From Cyanobium sp. NIES-981 (GTDB lineage: Bacteria; Cyanobacteriota; Cyanobacteriia; PCC-6307; Cyanobiaceae), in NCBI RefSeq assembly GCF_900088535.1, contig NZ_LT578417.1, positions 2,728,001 through 2,792,000 of the forward strand: a DNA stretch of 64,000 nt. Reading direction: 5' to 3'. Positions 18,715 to 27,007 of the stretch are shown in pieces (position 1 is the first letter of the stretch; each line of letters opens with the position of its first letter). The position numbers and the translations under genes were made by a program. A model generated the notes under the pieces. The model saw nothing but the letters and a program-made list of their open reading frames with translations. It was not told the origin of the DNA and searched no databases.

Positions 18715-19760
18715 TGTGTTTTCTCACCAGGTCATTCAGCGATCAGCAGTCGCTGGAGGGACTGCTGAGGCGTGAGGCCACCGAGAGCCATGTGGCACCT
18801 GTTGCCGTTATAGATGGCCAGATAGCGACGTAGCCAGCGGTTGCGTTCCTCTGATGTCTGGTAGGCGATCACGTAGGCCCATTCCGCCAGGATCGTTTTG
18901 ATAAACCGCTCGGCCTTGCCGTTGGTTTGCGGCGTATAGGGCTTGGTGCGGATGGGTTTCAGATCCAATGCCCGGCAGGCTTTTCGCCAATCCCCTGAGC
19001 GGTAGGCGGAGCCGTTATCCGACAGGATCCTCCGGCAGGTGATCCCCTGCTCCGAGAACCAACCGACTGCACGGGCCAGGAATCCAACAGTCGTTGCCCT
19101 CTGCTCGTCGGCCAGCACCTCCACATACGCCAGGCGGGTGGCGTCGTCGATGGCGACGTGCACCTTCTCGTAGCCGGCGCCTCGGGAAGAGCCTTGACGA
19201 CGGTCACCGGTGATCCGGTGACCGACCCGCTCAAACCTGGCCAGCTGTTTGGTGTCGACATGGATCATGTCGCCAGGCCGCTCCCACTGGTAGCGGCGAA
19301 CTGGAACCTTGGGTTCAAGATTTCTGAGCCGTCCCAGCCCCAGGGCATTCATCACACGTCCGACGGTCGAGAGGGGCGCCTTGACGGCCCTGGCGATGCG
19401 CCGGAGAGTGCAGCGCTGGTGCCGTAGATCCACAGCCTGCTGCAGTTGCTGCGGATCGAGCGTCCGCCGCTGGGTGCGGCGAACACTCCGTCGATCCGCC
19501 AGTGCCGTTACGCCGCCATCACGGAAACGCGCCAGCCACTTGTAGGCGCTGCGCAGGCTGATCCCGGCTTGTGCCGCAAGGGCCTTGAGCGGCACGCCCT
19601 CATTGAGGTGCCGACGAATCAGGCGTTCCCGACTGATCGGCGTCAGTCGGGCATTGGGGTGGCTATGCATGGGGTGTGAGGTCTTGGGATGGGCGGTGAC
19701 ACCCCGACCCTGGCGACCTCACACCCAATCGTCAGCTGAACAACGTGGTGGGACTACACA
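18715..19760 (-). mobile_element. IS481-family insertion sequence, intact copy
   Basis: A 1046-bp element. Ends: TGTGTTTTCTCACCAGGTCA on the left and, read inward from the right, TGTGTAGTCCCACCACGTTG; the first 26 positions of the two ends agree at about 20. Flanking 6-bp direct repeat GTTAGG is the target duplication. It carries one transposase gene on the minus strand. A second copy lies at 28557-31323. Confidence 0.93.
18732..19670 (-). CDS. IS481 family transposase
   Basis: A 312-residue DDE transposase. The N-terminal helix-turn-helix contains HLNEGVPLKALAAQAGISLR. The rve integrase-core domain has DMIHVDTKQLARFERVGHRI (first Asp), ITCRRILSDNGSAYRSGDW (second Asp) and TKPYTPQTNGKAERFIKTIL (Glu), the DDE triad order of IS481/IS3-like enzymes. 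It is intact and identical in the readable parts to the interrupted copy further right. Confidence 0.95.
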   Translation of the reverse strand: MHSHPNARLTPISRERLIRRHLNEGVPLKALAAQAGISLRSAYKWLARFRDGGVTALADRRSVRRTQRRTLDPQQLQQAVDLRHQRCTLRRIARAVKAPLSTVGRVMNALGLGRLRNLEPKVPVRRYQWERPGDMIHVDTKQLARFERVGHRITGDRRQGSSRGAGYEKVHVAIDDATRLAYVEVLADEQRATTVGFLARAVGWFSEQGITCRRILSDNGSAYRSGDWRKACRALDLKPIRTKPYTPQTNGKAERFIKTILAEWAYVIAYQTSEERNRWLRRYLAIYNGNRCHMALGGLTPQQSLQRLLIAE

Positions 19761-19781
19761 GTTAGGCGTCGCAATTCAAGT

Positions 19782-21498
19782 AGGGCCTCCTGAGAAAGTG
19801 AGCCGCGGGCAATGCGCACCACAATGAGCCTGCCCGGGCGACCTCTGAGTGATCCTCAGGCCCCGCTGAGCTGACAACTCAGCTCTCTGCTGCTGGAGCT
19901 CAGAGCCCGTGCGGCGGAGACCAAGAGTTGCCAGCAGAGCACAAAATAGAGACAAAGAAGCTCCAGGAGCTTCTGGAGGTTCATGACCAGGACATTCATC
20001 GCGATGGATGAACCCTGTGTTGCCGGCAGTTTCTCTCGGATCAATCCCAATCCATAGCGACGCTTGCCTTGACCGATCTTGCCTTCAACAGCATTGCGCC
20101 GCCTTTGATCATCAACGAACTGCCGCCTCTCGGCTGCCACCAACTCCGGATCATTCTTCGGGCGACCAAGACGAGGCCCACTCAGCCGAATGCCGTGACG
20201 CTGGCAGAATGCCCGATTTGATCTTGTGCGGTAGATCTGATCAGCGCAGATCACCTCCGGATAGCAGCCGTATCGACGACGATAGGCTTGGGCCTGAACT
20301 TTCAGATCTTCCCCTTCGTTGTAGGGGTCAAAGCTCAGCCGATCCAGGAAAGCAAATCCTTCATCGGTGACAGAAAGTGAGATCTTGGCGCCGAACTCAA
20401 CATTGCACCTCGCCTTGCCGCGAACAATTGGCCTGATGTGCGCTTGACAGAGGCTGACGATGCGAGCGGGAATACTTCTGGTGTCTGAGCGATAGAGAAT
20501 GTTCTGCTGGCGGACCAGCTCACTGACAACCAACAGCTTCTGATAGGCATGCCGCCCAGCCGCCAGAAGGCTTGCGCCACAGGCTGTCAGGGCGTCAATG
20601 TTGGCAAGGTTGCGCTTGAGATGCCCAAGCTGTTGCTTGATCGCTTTGCGGATCTTGAGAAACCGAGGGCGTTTTTTCTTGGCCACGGCGAGGAACTGCT
20701 GCCTGGCCTGCTTCCGATGCGTTCGTGGTTTGTGACCAAAGGACTCTCTGACCTGCGAATACATGGCATCGATCAGAGTCTCGGTGAGCTCTCGGCCTTC
20801 ATTGAGCAGCGAGAGATCCGTTGGATGCCGAATATCTGCCGGAACGCATGTCGCATCAATCAGCAGTGACCCCTGATTTGGCCGTGGCGTTTTGGATTCA
20901 ATCTTCTGATCAGCTGCGCTCCCGGCTCCGCCTCCATCGCTGCTGTCGTGCTCATCAACTGCAGACGAACGGATCACGTTCAGACCGTGACGCACGATTC
21001 GTTCATTGCAGTCATTCACGACCGAATCTGGCAGCCGCTTCCGGAAGTACACCATCATTGATGGGTCAAACGGAGCCGAGTACTGAAATGCCTCCAGGCC
21101 GATGAAGAACTGGAGATAGGGGTTCTCTTTGATTTGCTCAACCAGTTCTTCATCAGTCAGCCCCATGCGGGCCTTGATGATCAGGGCGCCCAGTGCCATG
21201 CGAAATGGCTTTGCCGGGGCGCCAAAGCCCTTGCAGAACTGAGCTGCATAGTCACCTTCCAGCTCATCCCATGGGATCAGCTCAGCCAGCTTGATCCAGC
21301 GATTGTCACCAGAGAGCTTTCCTCCAAACGGCAGGAAGAAGTCCTCGAACGAGAGCTGATCACGATGCTCACGTCGGTACATGTGGAAAACTCTGGGCGG
21401 CTTTTGGGCGCAAACGAGCCCAATCTCGTACATTTTAGCCGAGAAAACTGCTCACATCCATTGCGCTGCAGTGGATGTGGCTTTTCTCAGGAGGCCCC
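19782..21498 (-). mobile_element. 1717-bp DDE insertion sequence, copy 1
   Basis: Inverted ends: GGGCCTCCTGAGAAA on the left, TTTCTCAGGAGGCCCC on the right. Flanked by AAGT on both sides (19778-19781 and 21499-21502), the 4-bp target duplication. It is the same length as the copy at 28780-30496, and the transposases are identical. It sits inside the first gene cassette, upstream of its ORF, between the crossover core and the DUF4440 gene. Outermost left base is A here and G in copy 2. Confidence 0.93.
19856..21433 (-). CDS. IS5-superfamily transposase (DUF772 N-terminal type), copy 1
   Basis: A 525-residue transposase. The N-terminal region has LTDEELVEQIKENPYLQFFI and YSAPFDPSMMVYFRKRLPDS, typical of the DUF772/InsH N-terminal domain. 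The DDE catalytic core includes SLLIDATCVPADIRHPTDLS, EVICADQIYRTRSNRAFCQR and VEGKIGQGKRRYGLG. Subgroup naming (IS5 versus IS1182/ISNCY) is uncertain without a database comparison. The frame is intact. Confidence 0.88.
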   Translation of the reverse strand: MYEIGLVCAQKPPRVFHMYRREHRDQLSFEDFFLPFGGKLSGDNRWIKLAELIPWDELEGDYAAQFCKGFGAPAKPFRMALGALIIKARMGLTDEELVEQIKENPYLQFFIGLEAFQYSAPFDPSMMVYFRKRLPDSVVNDCNERIVRHGLNVIRSSAVDEHDSSDGGGAGSAADQKIESKTPRPNQGSLLIDATCVPADIRHPTDLSLLNEGRELTETLIDAMYSQVRESFGHKPRTHRKQARQQFLAVAKKKRPRFLKIRKAIKQQLGHLKRNLANIDALTACGASLLAAGRHAYQKLLVVSELVRQQNILYRSDTRSIPARIVSLCQAHIRPIVRGKARCNVEFGAKISLSVTDEGFAFLDRLSFDPYNEGEDLKVQAQAYRRRYGCYPEVICADQIYRTRSNRAFCQRHGIRLSGPRLGRPKNDPELVAAERRQFVDDQRRRNAVEGKIGQGKRRYGLGLIREKLPATQGSSIAMNVLVMNLQKLLELLCLYFVLCWQLLVSAARALSSSSRELSCQLSGA

Positions 21499-21540
21499 AA
21501 GTACGTGCCACCTCCCCCATGTCCGCTCCGACAGCTGTCA

Positions 21541-21924
21541 ATGCACATGATCAACACTCAGCCTGATATCAACCGCGCAGAACAAGCTCTTCGAGAAGCC
21601 ATGCTTGCAAGCGACGTCTCAATCCTCGACGACTTGATCGACGACCAGCTTCTGTTCATTGGCCCTGATGGCAGCGTACTCTCCAAGGAAGGCGATCTAG
21701 GCCTTTACCGCACCGAAGCGCAACACCTGACGACAATCGATTTCCAAGAGACGCGTGTGCGTCTCTTGGGAGGAATGGCGTTTGTCACTGCCTCGGCCTT
21801 CGTCTCGGGCGTGTTCAAAGGCAGCGCTTTCGCGGGAAACTTTCGCTATCTGCGCGTTTGGCACCAGACTCCAACTGGATGGCGAGTTGTCGCTGGGAGT
21901 GTTCACGCCTTAGGAAGTAGCTAG
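21541..21924 (+). CDS. DUF4440/SnoaL-like (NTF2 fold) protein, integron cassette gene 1
   Basis: A 127-residue cytosolic protein: INTQPDINRAEQALREAMLA, SILDDLIDDQLLFIGPDGSV, and the end GNFRYLRVWHQTPTGWRVVA match the DUF4440 cone-shaped NTF2-like fold. Such proteins are common, diverse cassette passengers with no single reaction. ATG at 21541 or 21547 starts it. The attC follows the stop by 17 bp, and an IS has separated the gene from the upstream recombination core. No promoter is obvious; the IS may now influence its expression. Confidence 0.85.
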   Translation: MHMINTQPDINRAEQALREAMLASDVSILDDLIDDQLLFIGPDGSVLSKEGDLGLYRTEAQHLTTIDFQETRVRLLGGMAFVTASAFVSGVFKGSAFAGNFRYLRVWHQTPTGWRVVAGSVHALGSS

Positions 21925-21941
21925 ACCGCACAAACGGCGTC

Positions 21942-22028
21942 GCCTAACACCCAGATGCAGAAGACGGGATCAAGGGGACCCGATCAAGGCAATGCAGCCC
22001 TGCCCGCTTCTGATTTGGAGCGTTAGCG
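21942..22028 (+). repeat. attC recombination site of cassette 1
   Basis: An 87-bp imperfect palindrome starting GCCTAAC (R'' core; consensus RYYYAAC) and ending GTTAGCG (R' core, two mismatches to GTTRRRY). The arms pair over about 20 positions: CCAGATGCAGAAGACGGG on the left against CCCGCTTCTGATTTGG on the right. Single unpaired bases (G and A on the left arm) match the extrahelical bases that guide integrase on folded attC sites. It lies directly between two unrelated short genes, as attC sites do. Confidence 0.8.
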
Positions 22029-22039
22029 CCGCATGACAG

Positions 22040-22663
22040 ATGCCTAAATTCTCACCCTTATCCGCATGGCTAGCTCGGAGAGATCCTCTAAGCTCATTTA
22101 TTGACTTGGATGGTCGTCCGCCAGAGCAAGAACTTGGAGGTTTTCTAATCCTCGACGTATGCATCATGGCTCACGAAACCATCACTCTAGAATCAGAGTC
22201 ACTAGCAAGATCATGGGGAAAGACGCACGAGTATGTCTCCTCAAGTCTTGAGATTATAGGTGCAGGAGAACCCATATGGCTCGACAGTGAGGAAGTCGAG
22301 ATGATTCGGGAAGAGCTCGGAGAACCGCCGCCTCTTTGCTATCCCATCTATCTAGTCACAGTTGCAAAAGGAGAGGAAGAACGGCTTGTATACGCTGGAA
22401 AGACATCATCCAACAGCAGCAGATTCAGAGGTGGACACGCCGCATTCACCAAGTTGTTGGCTCCATATTATGAAGGTTGGGAAAAGCGCGTATATCTGGG
22501 TGGAGTCACTCTACTAGCTGCAGACAAATCATACCAACCGCTCGAATGGGTAAAACCGCTTGAAGCTGCCGAGCGAATACTCTCAAGCATAGAAGCACAG
22601 TTAATCCACTGGTTTAAACCAGAACTAAATTCAGCTCATGTCCACAAAGACAATACATCTTGA
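22040..22663 (+). CDS. GIY-YIG-like domain protein, integron cassette gene 2
   Basis: A 207-residue protein without signal peptide. The C-terminal half resembles a GIY-YIG nuclease fold: YPIYLVTVAKGEEERLVYAG (YPIYLV replaces GIY, VYAGKT replaces YIG), SSRFRGGHAAFTKLL (Arg and His), and IEAQLIHWFKPELNS with the conserved Glu/Asn. The first 90 residues (contains DLDGRPPEQELGGFLILDVC) are unassigned. GIY-YIG enzymes cut DNA in repair, restriction or mobile elements. It sits between two attC sites, and its base use is much more AT-rich than core genes. Later in-frame Met codons are possible starts. Confidence 0.72.
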   Translation: MPKFSPLSAWLARRDPLSSFIDLDGRPPEQELGGFLILDVCIMAHETITLESESLARSWGKTHEYVSSSLEIIGAGEPIWLDSEEVEMIREELGEPPPLCYPIYLVTVAKGEEERLVYAGKTSSNSSRFRGGHAAFTKLLAPYYEGWEKRVYLGGVTLLAADKSYQPLEWVKPLEAAERILSSIEAQLIHWFKPELNSAHVHKDNTS

Positions 22664-22744
22664 CCATTGTCATTGCACATTCAGAACTTTTCCGGTAAAT
22701 CATCATTTCTTCACGATGAGTTCTGTTGGCCAAGCCGTTAGCGG

Positions 22745-22856
22745 CTCTAACAATTCGTTCAAGCCGACCCCGCATCGTGGCGTCGGCCACGTGCTTGCGC
22801 TACGCCAGCACGCGTCCGTCGCCCCGCTGCGGGCCGGCTTAACTCAAGCGTTCGAA
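22745..22856 (+). repeat. attC recombination site of cassette 2 (aadA-type)
   Basis: Begins CTCTAACAATTCGTTCAAGC and ends GGCTTAACTCAAGCGTT, nearly base for base the outer arms of the attC of aadA-type cassettes from class 1 integrons. The R' core reads GTTCGAA instead of GTTAGA(T/Y). Between the arms is a GC-rich variable hairpin region, making 112 bp in total. The stop of the GIY-YIG-like gene lies 82 bp upstream. This site is the strongest single evidence for an integron here. Confidence 0.88.
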
Positions 22857-23259
22857 GGGCCCCCGCTTTGTTGATGGCAGAAGATCCGACGAGATATCGC
22901 GACTCACCGGCCCCGCCTCCTCCCGGTTGATCTGGCCCATCCGCTGGACCGCCAGCTAATGGCCCAAGGGCTCGGCACCGTCTCGGTGCACTGAACTTGG
23001 CCCGGCCAGGCACCTCCGGGGATCTCTGGAGAGAGAGAGAGAGGGGTTACGTGCTGAAGTATATGGTTCATAAAAACTCACAGTTTCCATATTGACAACT
23101 ACAGAAAAGCCTGATAAAAAGCAAGTGTAAGGTTTTTAAATTTTAGCGAGTTAGTGAGATTAGATTCAAAGACCCATATAGCCTACCTAAGCAGAGGAGT
23201 CATGAAGCACAATCCAACCCTGTTCTGAATCAGAGTTCATAGCAGTCCGCTCCACACTG
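22857..23259. other. Non-coding junction after the last attC
   Basis: The first 175 bp are GC-rich, the rest abruptly AT-rich. A GA dinucleotide run lies at about 23026-23042. No convincing gene, attC or IS end is visible here. The composition break marks the change from the cassette region to the hydrolase region. Confidence 0.5.
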
Positions 23260-24288
23260 ATGAAGCCCAAACGCCTGCTTGTTGCGACAAATCGGAATCC
23301 CGATGAGAATTGCCCATTGTGCTTTGGGGATTCATTTAATCCCAAGGGTCCGGCAGAACTGCGTTTTCTTTATGCAGATTATAGCCCTGATACTGGAGAA
23401 TGGTCCGTAAGCCCCATTGAAGAGCCTGAAGTTTTATCGGTTGAGAATCTCCCCAGCAAGCACTTATTTCAGGAGCTTCTACGAGCCGTTTCAGAGGGTG
23501 GACTTGGACGCAACTGGGTCATAAGCGTTCATGGCTATTCTGCAGATTTTAAAGAGAGTCTAGAGGGAGCATGGGAGTTGCAGACTCGGTACATGGATGC
23601 AAATATTATCTTATTTTCATGGCCAGCTGATCCTGGTGGCAGCATCGGTTCGGTAATTGATCCTATTAATTCATTTAAGAAAGCTGAGCGTGCTGCACAG
23701 CTCTCGGCACTCGCATTTCATGAGCTTCTTGAAAGAGTCTATGCGTTTTTTGTTAGACCCACTGTTGTAAAGTTCACACACCTTAATGGCACGCCTAGTC
23801 TATCCATTCACCTGCACAGCCTAGGATGCAGCATGCTGAAGTGGCTGCCCTTTGATGGAAGCTCACTCTACAGCAATCTTTTCCTCAGCAACATTATAAT
23901 CCATCAAGCCGCCGTTCCTCGGCGCAATCATAACGAGTGGATTGATAGGCTTGGCTGTGCAGAAAAGATATATGTTACACTCAACCGATTCGATTCCGTG
24001 CTTCGCAGTAGCTACAATGTGGTTAACCCTGAAGCACTTGGGTCAAGCAGCACTGGCCTCATTGCAGCCCGGCCCGTCTACATAGACTTTAGCGGTGGGA
24101 GATTAGTTGGGACAAGCCACAACATTCTCCTAGGTGTAACAGGAAATAAGATCATTGAACTGCTTTGTAGACGTATTCTGAGAGGAGAAGATGGCCTGCA
24201 TGGCCTCGATGGACGATTCGACCTAGGTGGACCCAACGGCTTTTGTTTTGACACGGTCAGAAACTGCTGGGAAATGAAATGCAGTTAG
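23260..24288 (+). CDS. Alpha/beta hydrolase, DUF900-like
   Basis: A 342-residue protein without signal peptide. WVISVHGYSADFKESLEGAW is the HG oxyanion region, NIILFSWPADPGGSIGSVID is typical of DUF900-like esterases (FSWP), and SIHLHSLGCSMLKWLPF has the nucleophile Ser in HSLGCS. The catalytic His may be in GTSHNILLG near residue 288. Related folds include esterases and bacterial lipase effectors. The N-terminus begins MKPKRLLVATNRNPDENCPL, with a short Cys pair. The gene is AT-rich for this genome. Its substrate is unknown. Confidence 0.75.
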   Translation: MKPKRLLVATNRNPDENCPLCFGDSFNPKGPAELRFLYADYSPDTGEWSVSPIEEPEVLSVENLPSKHLFQELLRAVSEGGLGRNWVISVHGYSADFKESLEGAWELQTRYMDANIILFSWPADPGGSIGSVIDPINSFKKAERAAQLSALAFHELLERVYAFFVRPTVVKFTHLNGTPSLSIHLHSLGCSMLKWLPFDGSSLYSNLFLSNIIIHQAAVPRRNHNEWIDRLGCAEKIYVTLNRFDSVLRSSYNVVNPEALGSSSTGLIAARPVYIDFSGGRLVGTSHNILLGVTGNKIIELLCRRILRGEDGLHGLDGRFDLGGPNGFCFDTVRNCWEMKCS

Positions 24289-24322
24289 CCAGAGTTGTAG
24301 TTGGACAAGATTGATACTGACC

Positions 24323-24346
24323 AGCATTACAGCATTACAGCATTAC
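24323..24346 (+). repeat. Three tandem copies of AGCATTAC
   Basis: An 8-bp unit, AGCATTAC, repeated three times without interruption in the gap between the hydrolase gene and the CHAP gene. No other signal is seen in 24289-24464. Confidence 0.8.
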
Positions 24347-24643
24347 TGCCGTAAAGCCGAGGGACCTTTTAAACCAATAAGAATTGCAACTTCTGCCGCA
24401 GATTTGGAACTAAGGCTGGTTTTTCGGGGCAAGACTGCTAATTGTCTTCCTTAGTGTATCAGTAATGGGAACAAGAGAAGGCGTACTTCGACTTGCAATC
24501 AGGGAAGTTGGATACGTAGAAAGTCCGCCAGACAGTATTTATACAGAGTTTTGCACTTGGTACGGCCTAAATGGACAACGGTGGTGCGCAATATTTGTAT
24601 CTTACTGTACCTTTAATGCTGGTATTCCGCTTCCTATTACTAA

Positions 24644-25691
24644 GGAGACCCTGGAAAACCCAGCCCAACCGCGGGACAATGGTGCTGCAATCACAGGCCT
24701 GGTTGGGGTGATGGGCGGCAAGCAGCTTGGATTATCTGATTACGAGCAGTCCACCGCCAAGAAGCGCACCAAGCGGGAGAAGTTCCTGGCTGAGATGGAC
24801 GCGGTGGTGCCATGGCAGGCCCTGATCGCTCTGATCGAGCCCCATTACCCAAGAACCAGCAGCAAAGGCGGCCGTCCGCCCTATCCGCTGGCCACCATGC
24901 TGCGGATCCACTTGATGCAGCACTGGTACTCGCTGAGCGATCCAGCGATGGAGGATGCCCTGATCGAGGTGCCCACCATGCGCCGTTTTGCGGGCATCAA
25001 CTTGATCAGTGACCGGATCCCCGATGAGACAACGATCCTGGCGTTCCGTCACCTGTTGGAGAAGAACAAGCTCGGCGAGCGGATCTTTGAGACGGTGAAG
25101 GACCACTTGAGCCAGCGGGGAATGACGATGCGTCAGGGCACGATCGTGGATGCCACGCTGATCGCAGCGCCCAGCTCCACCAAGAACAAAGATGGGAAGC
25201 GGGATCCGGAAATGCACCAGACCAAGAAGGGCAACCAGTGGTACTACGGGATGAAGGTCCACATCGGCGTTGACAAGGACTCCGGCCTGATCCACTCGGT
25301 CGTCACCACGGCCGCCAACGTGCATGACCTCACCCCAGCCGCCGAGCTGTTGCATGGCGATGAGGAAGTGGTTTATGGCGACGCCGGCTACCAGGGAATC
25401 GAGAAGCGAGACCAGATGAAAGCACGTGGGATCGGCTTCCGCGTCGCCATGCGACCCGGAAAGCGCCGAGTATTGCCAGATACGCCGGAGGGCCGACTGG
25501 ATGATCTGGTCGAAACTGCCAAAGCACACATTCGCGCCAAGGTTGAGCATCCGTTCCGGGTGTTCAAACAGCAATTCGCATTCCAGAAGACCCGGCTGCG
25601 TGGCATGGCCAAGAACCGCTGCAAGGTCAATATGATCGCTGCACTCACGAACCTATTTCTGGCGCGGCGTCAGCTGCTTGCAACTCCATGA
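24644..25691 (+). mobile_element. IS5-family insertion inside the CHAP gene (right end not located)
   Basis: Sequence changes sharply at GGAGACCCTGGAAAACCCAG (24644), where the CHAP frame is broken and GC content jumps. An IS5-type transposase gene follows, to 25691. The matching inverted right end was not found between 25691 and about 25770, so the element may be truncated on that side or its ends have drifted. Given end is the transposase stop, the minimum extent. A decayed relative lies at 27735-28515. Confidence 0.75.
24711..25691 (+). CDS. IS5 family transposase
   Basis: A 326-residue transposase, the usual IS5 length, starting MGGKQLGLSDYEQSTAKKRT. Motifs: RPPYPLATMLRIHLMQHWYS and DPAMEDALIEVPTMRRFAGI (InsH N-terminal domain), GTIVDATLIAAPSSTKNKDG (first Asp), VVYGDAGYQGIEKRDQ (second Asp) and the C-terminal Glu region KVEHPFRVFKQQFAFQKTRL. 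An in-frame fusion with the upstream CHAP fragment exists by chance. The true start is ATG at 24711. Confidence 0.93.
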   Translation: MGGKQLGLSDYEQSTAKKRTKREKFLAEMDAVVPWQALIALIEPHYPRTSSKGGRPPYPLATMLRIHLMQHWYSLSDPAMEDALIEVPTMRRFAGINLISDRIPDETTILAFRHLLEKNKLGERIFETVKDHLSQRGMTMRQGTIVDATLIAAPSSTKNKDGKRDPEMHQTKKGNQWYYGMKVHIGVDKDSGLIHSVVTTAANVHDLTPAAELLHGDEEVVYGDAGYQGIEKRDQMKARGIGFRVAMRPGKRRVLPDTPEGRLDDLVETAKAHIRAKVEHPFRVFKQQFAFQKTRLRGMAKNRCKVNMIAALTNLFLARRQLLATP

Positions 25692-26502
25692 TGAGGGGAG
25701 TGGTGTGCCCGAATGAGGCAACTTACAGGTGCAAGGCCGTACAAAAGGGCATACGATCACCTGGATTGGGCACAGATCAACCACTGAGCACAGGCGGAGG
25801 AGCAATCCAGCGAGGTCTCATCTCAGGAGCGGCTCAAGCCCTTGTTGCTCAGAGCTTCCCTAAGCCTATAGGGTTCGCCTACTGCCCTTACGGCGTTGAT
25901 TGGTTTCGCGAGAGAGGCAAGTTTTTTGATCTGCCAAAGATGGGGATATTGTATTTTTTCCTAATATTGGGGATGGAGTCGCGGATCACATGGGAATTGT
26001 AGAAAGTCTAAATCAAGACAGCACCATTATTGCAATTGATGGTAATACTGGGCTGGGAAACGACTCTAATGGTGGCAGAGTTATGCGCAGGAGAGGGTCA
26101 AGAGAATTAATCTTGGGATTCGGTCGCCCTGAGTATGATGACGATGATGGCGGAGAGTCTGATCCATTAGCAGAATATCCTACATGGCCAGGTAGGTATA
26201 TAACACTGACTTCTCCACTAATGAGCGGTGAAGACATTCAAACTTGGCAGAGCCAGATGCTGAAGCGTGGGTATAATTTAGGAGCGAACGGAGCAGATGG
26301 TATTTTTGGGGAGAAGTCTCATTCTGCCCTCAAGCAGTTCCAAGAGCTTCATAATCTAGAATTGGATGGAGTAATCGGTCCAGTCTCTTGGAATGCAACG
26401 TGGGAGTTGAAGATAGTTGGGTTTACTCAGTCTGAGTTTGAGAGTGAATCTGATACACCATCCAGGATTCCTGAACGCCTTGTCACTGAGAAAGACAACT
26501 GA

Positions 26503-27007
26503 GACTTTAGTTAATTCACAGAGAAGTGGCGTGCTGTAGTTGGAGATCCTGCGGCAGATGACTGATATCTGATTAGACTCTGGTAGCATCTCGGTATCGG
26601 CATAGCACACCTAAAAGATTAATCAGGTTGAATTGTAGACCTGCTATAATGATGGCAAGACGTTCGGCATAAAGGGTGGCGTAATCACATGCAACTGCCA
26701 CGAATCATACTTGAGCAGATTTACTTGCATTCACCGGCTTGACTAGGCCGGCCATGACGAACCATAGGCAGTTTTTCAAGGTGAGCTTAGCTCTTATTTG
26801 AGATCAGCTAGCCCATGGCATGATTGTTACGGGTGCCCAAAAATAAGTTTCTGCTAATGTGGAAGCTGCAAGCTTAAAGCAGAGATAATATCCGGTCGTA
26901 TAATTAGAATTAAAGGTCAGAGATCTATAACATCAAGAGAGCTTGGTCAGTGATTCTCTTTTCATCTTTATTCGCTTTATGCATATCCGACTTAAGTGAC
27001 TCAGGGC
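26503..27007. other. AT-rich non-coding stretch
   Basis: About 500 bp between the end of the CHAP remnant and the secreted-protein gene. Only short, low-quality frames occur on both strands. No RNA gene, IS end, attC or terminator could be recognised. Confidence 0.5.

Larger units (their letters stand above)
18709..19767 (+). other. Integron recombination core (attI-type GTTAGGC), split by IS481-family insertion
   Basis: GTTAGG occurs directly on both sides of the IS481 copy (18709-18714 and 19761-19766). Removing the IS and one GTTAGG restores TGACTA-GTTAGGC-GTCGCAATTC. GTTAGGC matches the integron crossover consensus GTTRRRY exactly and lies 170 bp after the integrase remnant, just before the first cassette. 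It is therefore the probable attI site, or a cassette-array boundary, that was hit by the IS. Confidence 0.65.
24465..26502 (+). pseudogene. CHAP amidase / peptidoglycan-binding protein, disrupted by IS5 and a frameshift
   Basis: The first 59 codons (24465-24643) read GTREGVLRLAIREVGYVESP, then QRWCAIFVSYCTFNAGIPLP with the catalytic Cys of a CHAP domain. An IS5 element then interrupts. The CHAP domain resumes in the frame of about 25770-25950 (KPIGFAYCPYGVDWFRERGK) and shifts by one base at the G run near 25941-25944. It continues as GDIVFFPNIGDGVADHMGIV with the catalytic His. A linker and a PG_binding_1 domain follow (EDIQTWQSQMLKRGYNLGAN, ADGIFGEKSHSALKQFQELH). CHAP enzymes cleave peptidoglycan amide bonds. 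No signal peptide. The last piece (25990-26502) is open but lacks the catalytic Cys. Confidence 0.85.

Noticed and set aside
24465-25691. A single 408-residue CHAP-transposase fusion protein
   Set aside because: The join is an accident of IS5 insertion in frame; the transposase has its own ATG at 24711 giving the normal 326-residue length.
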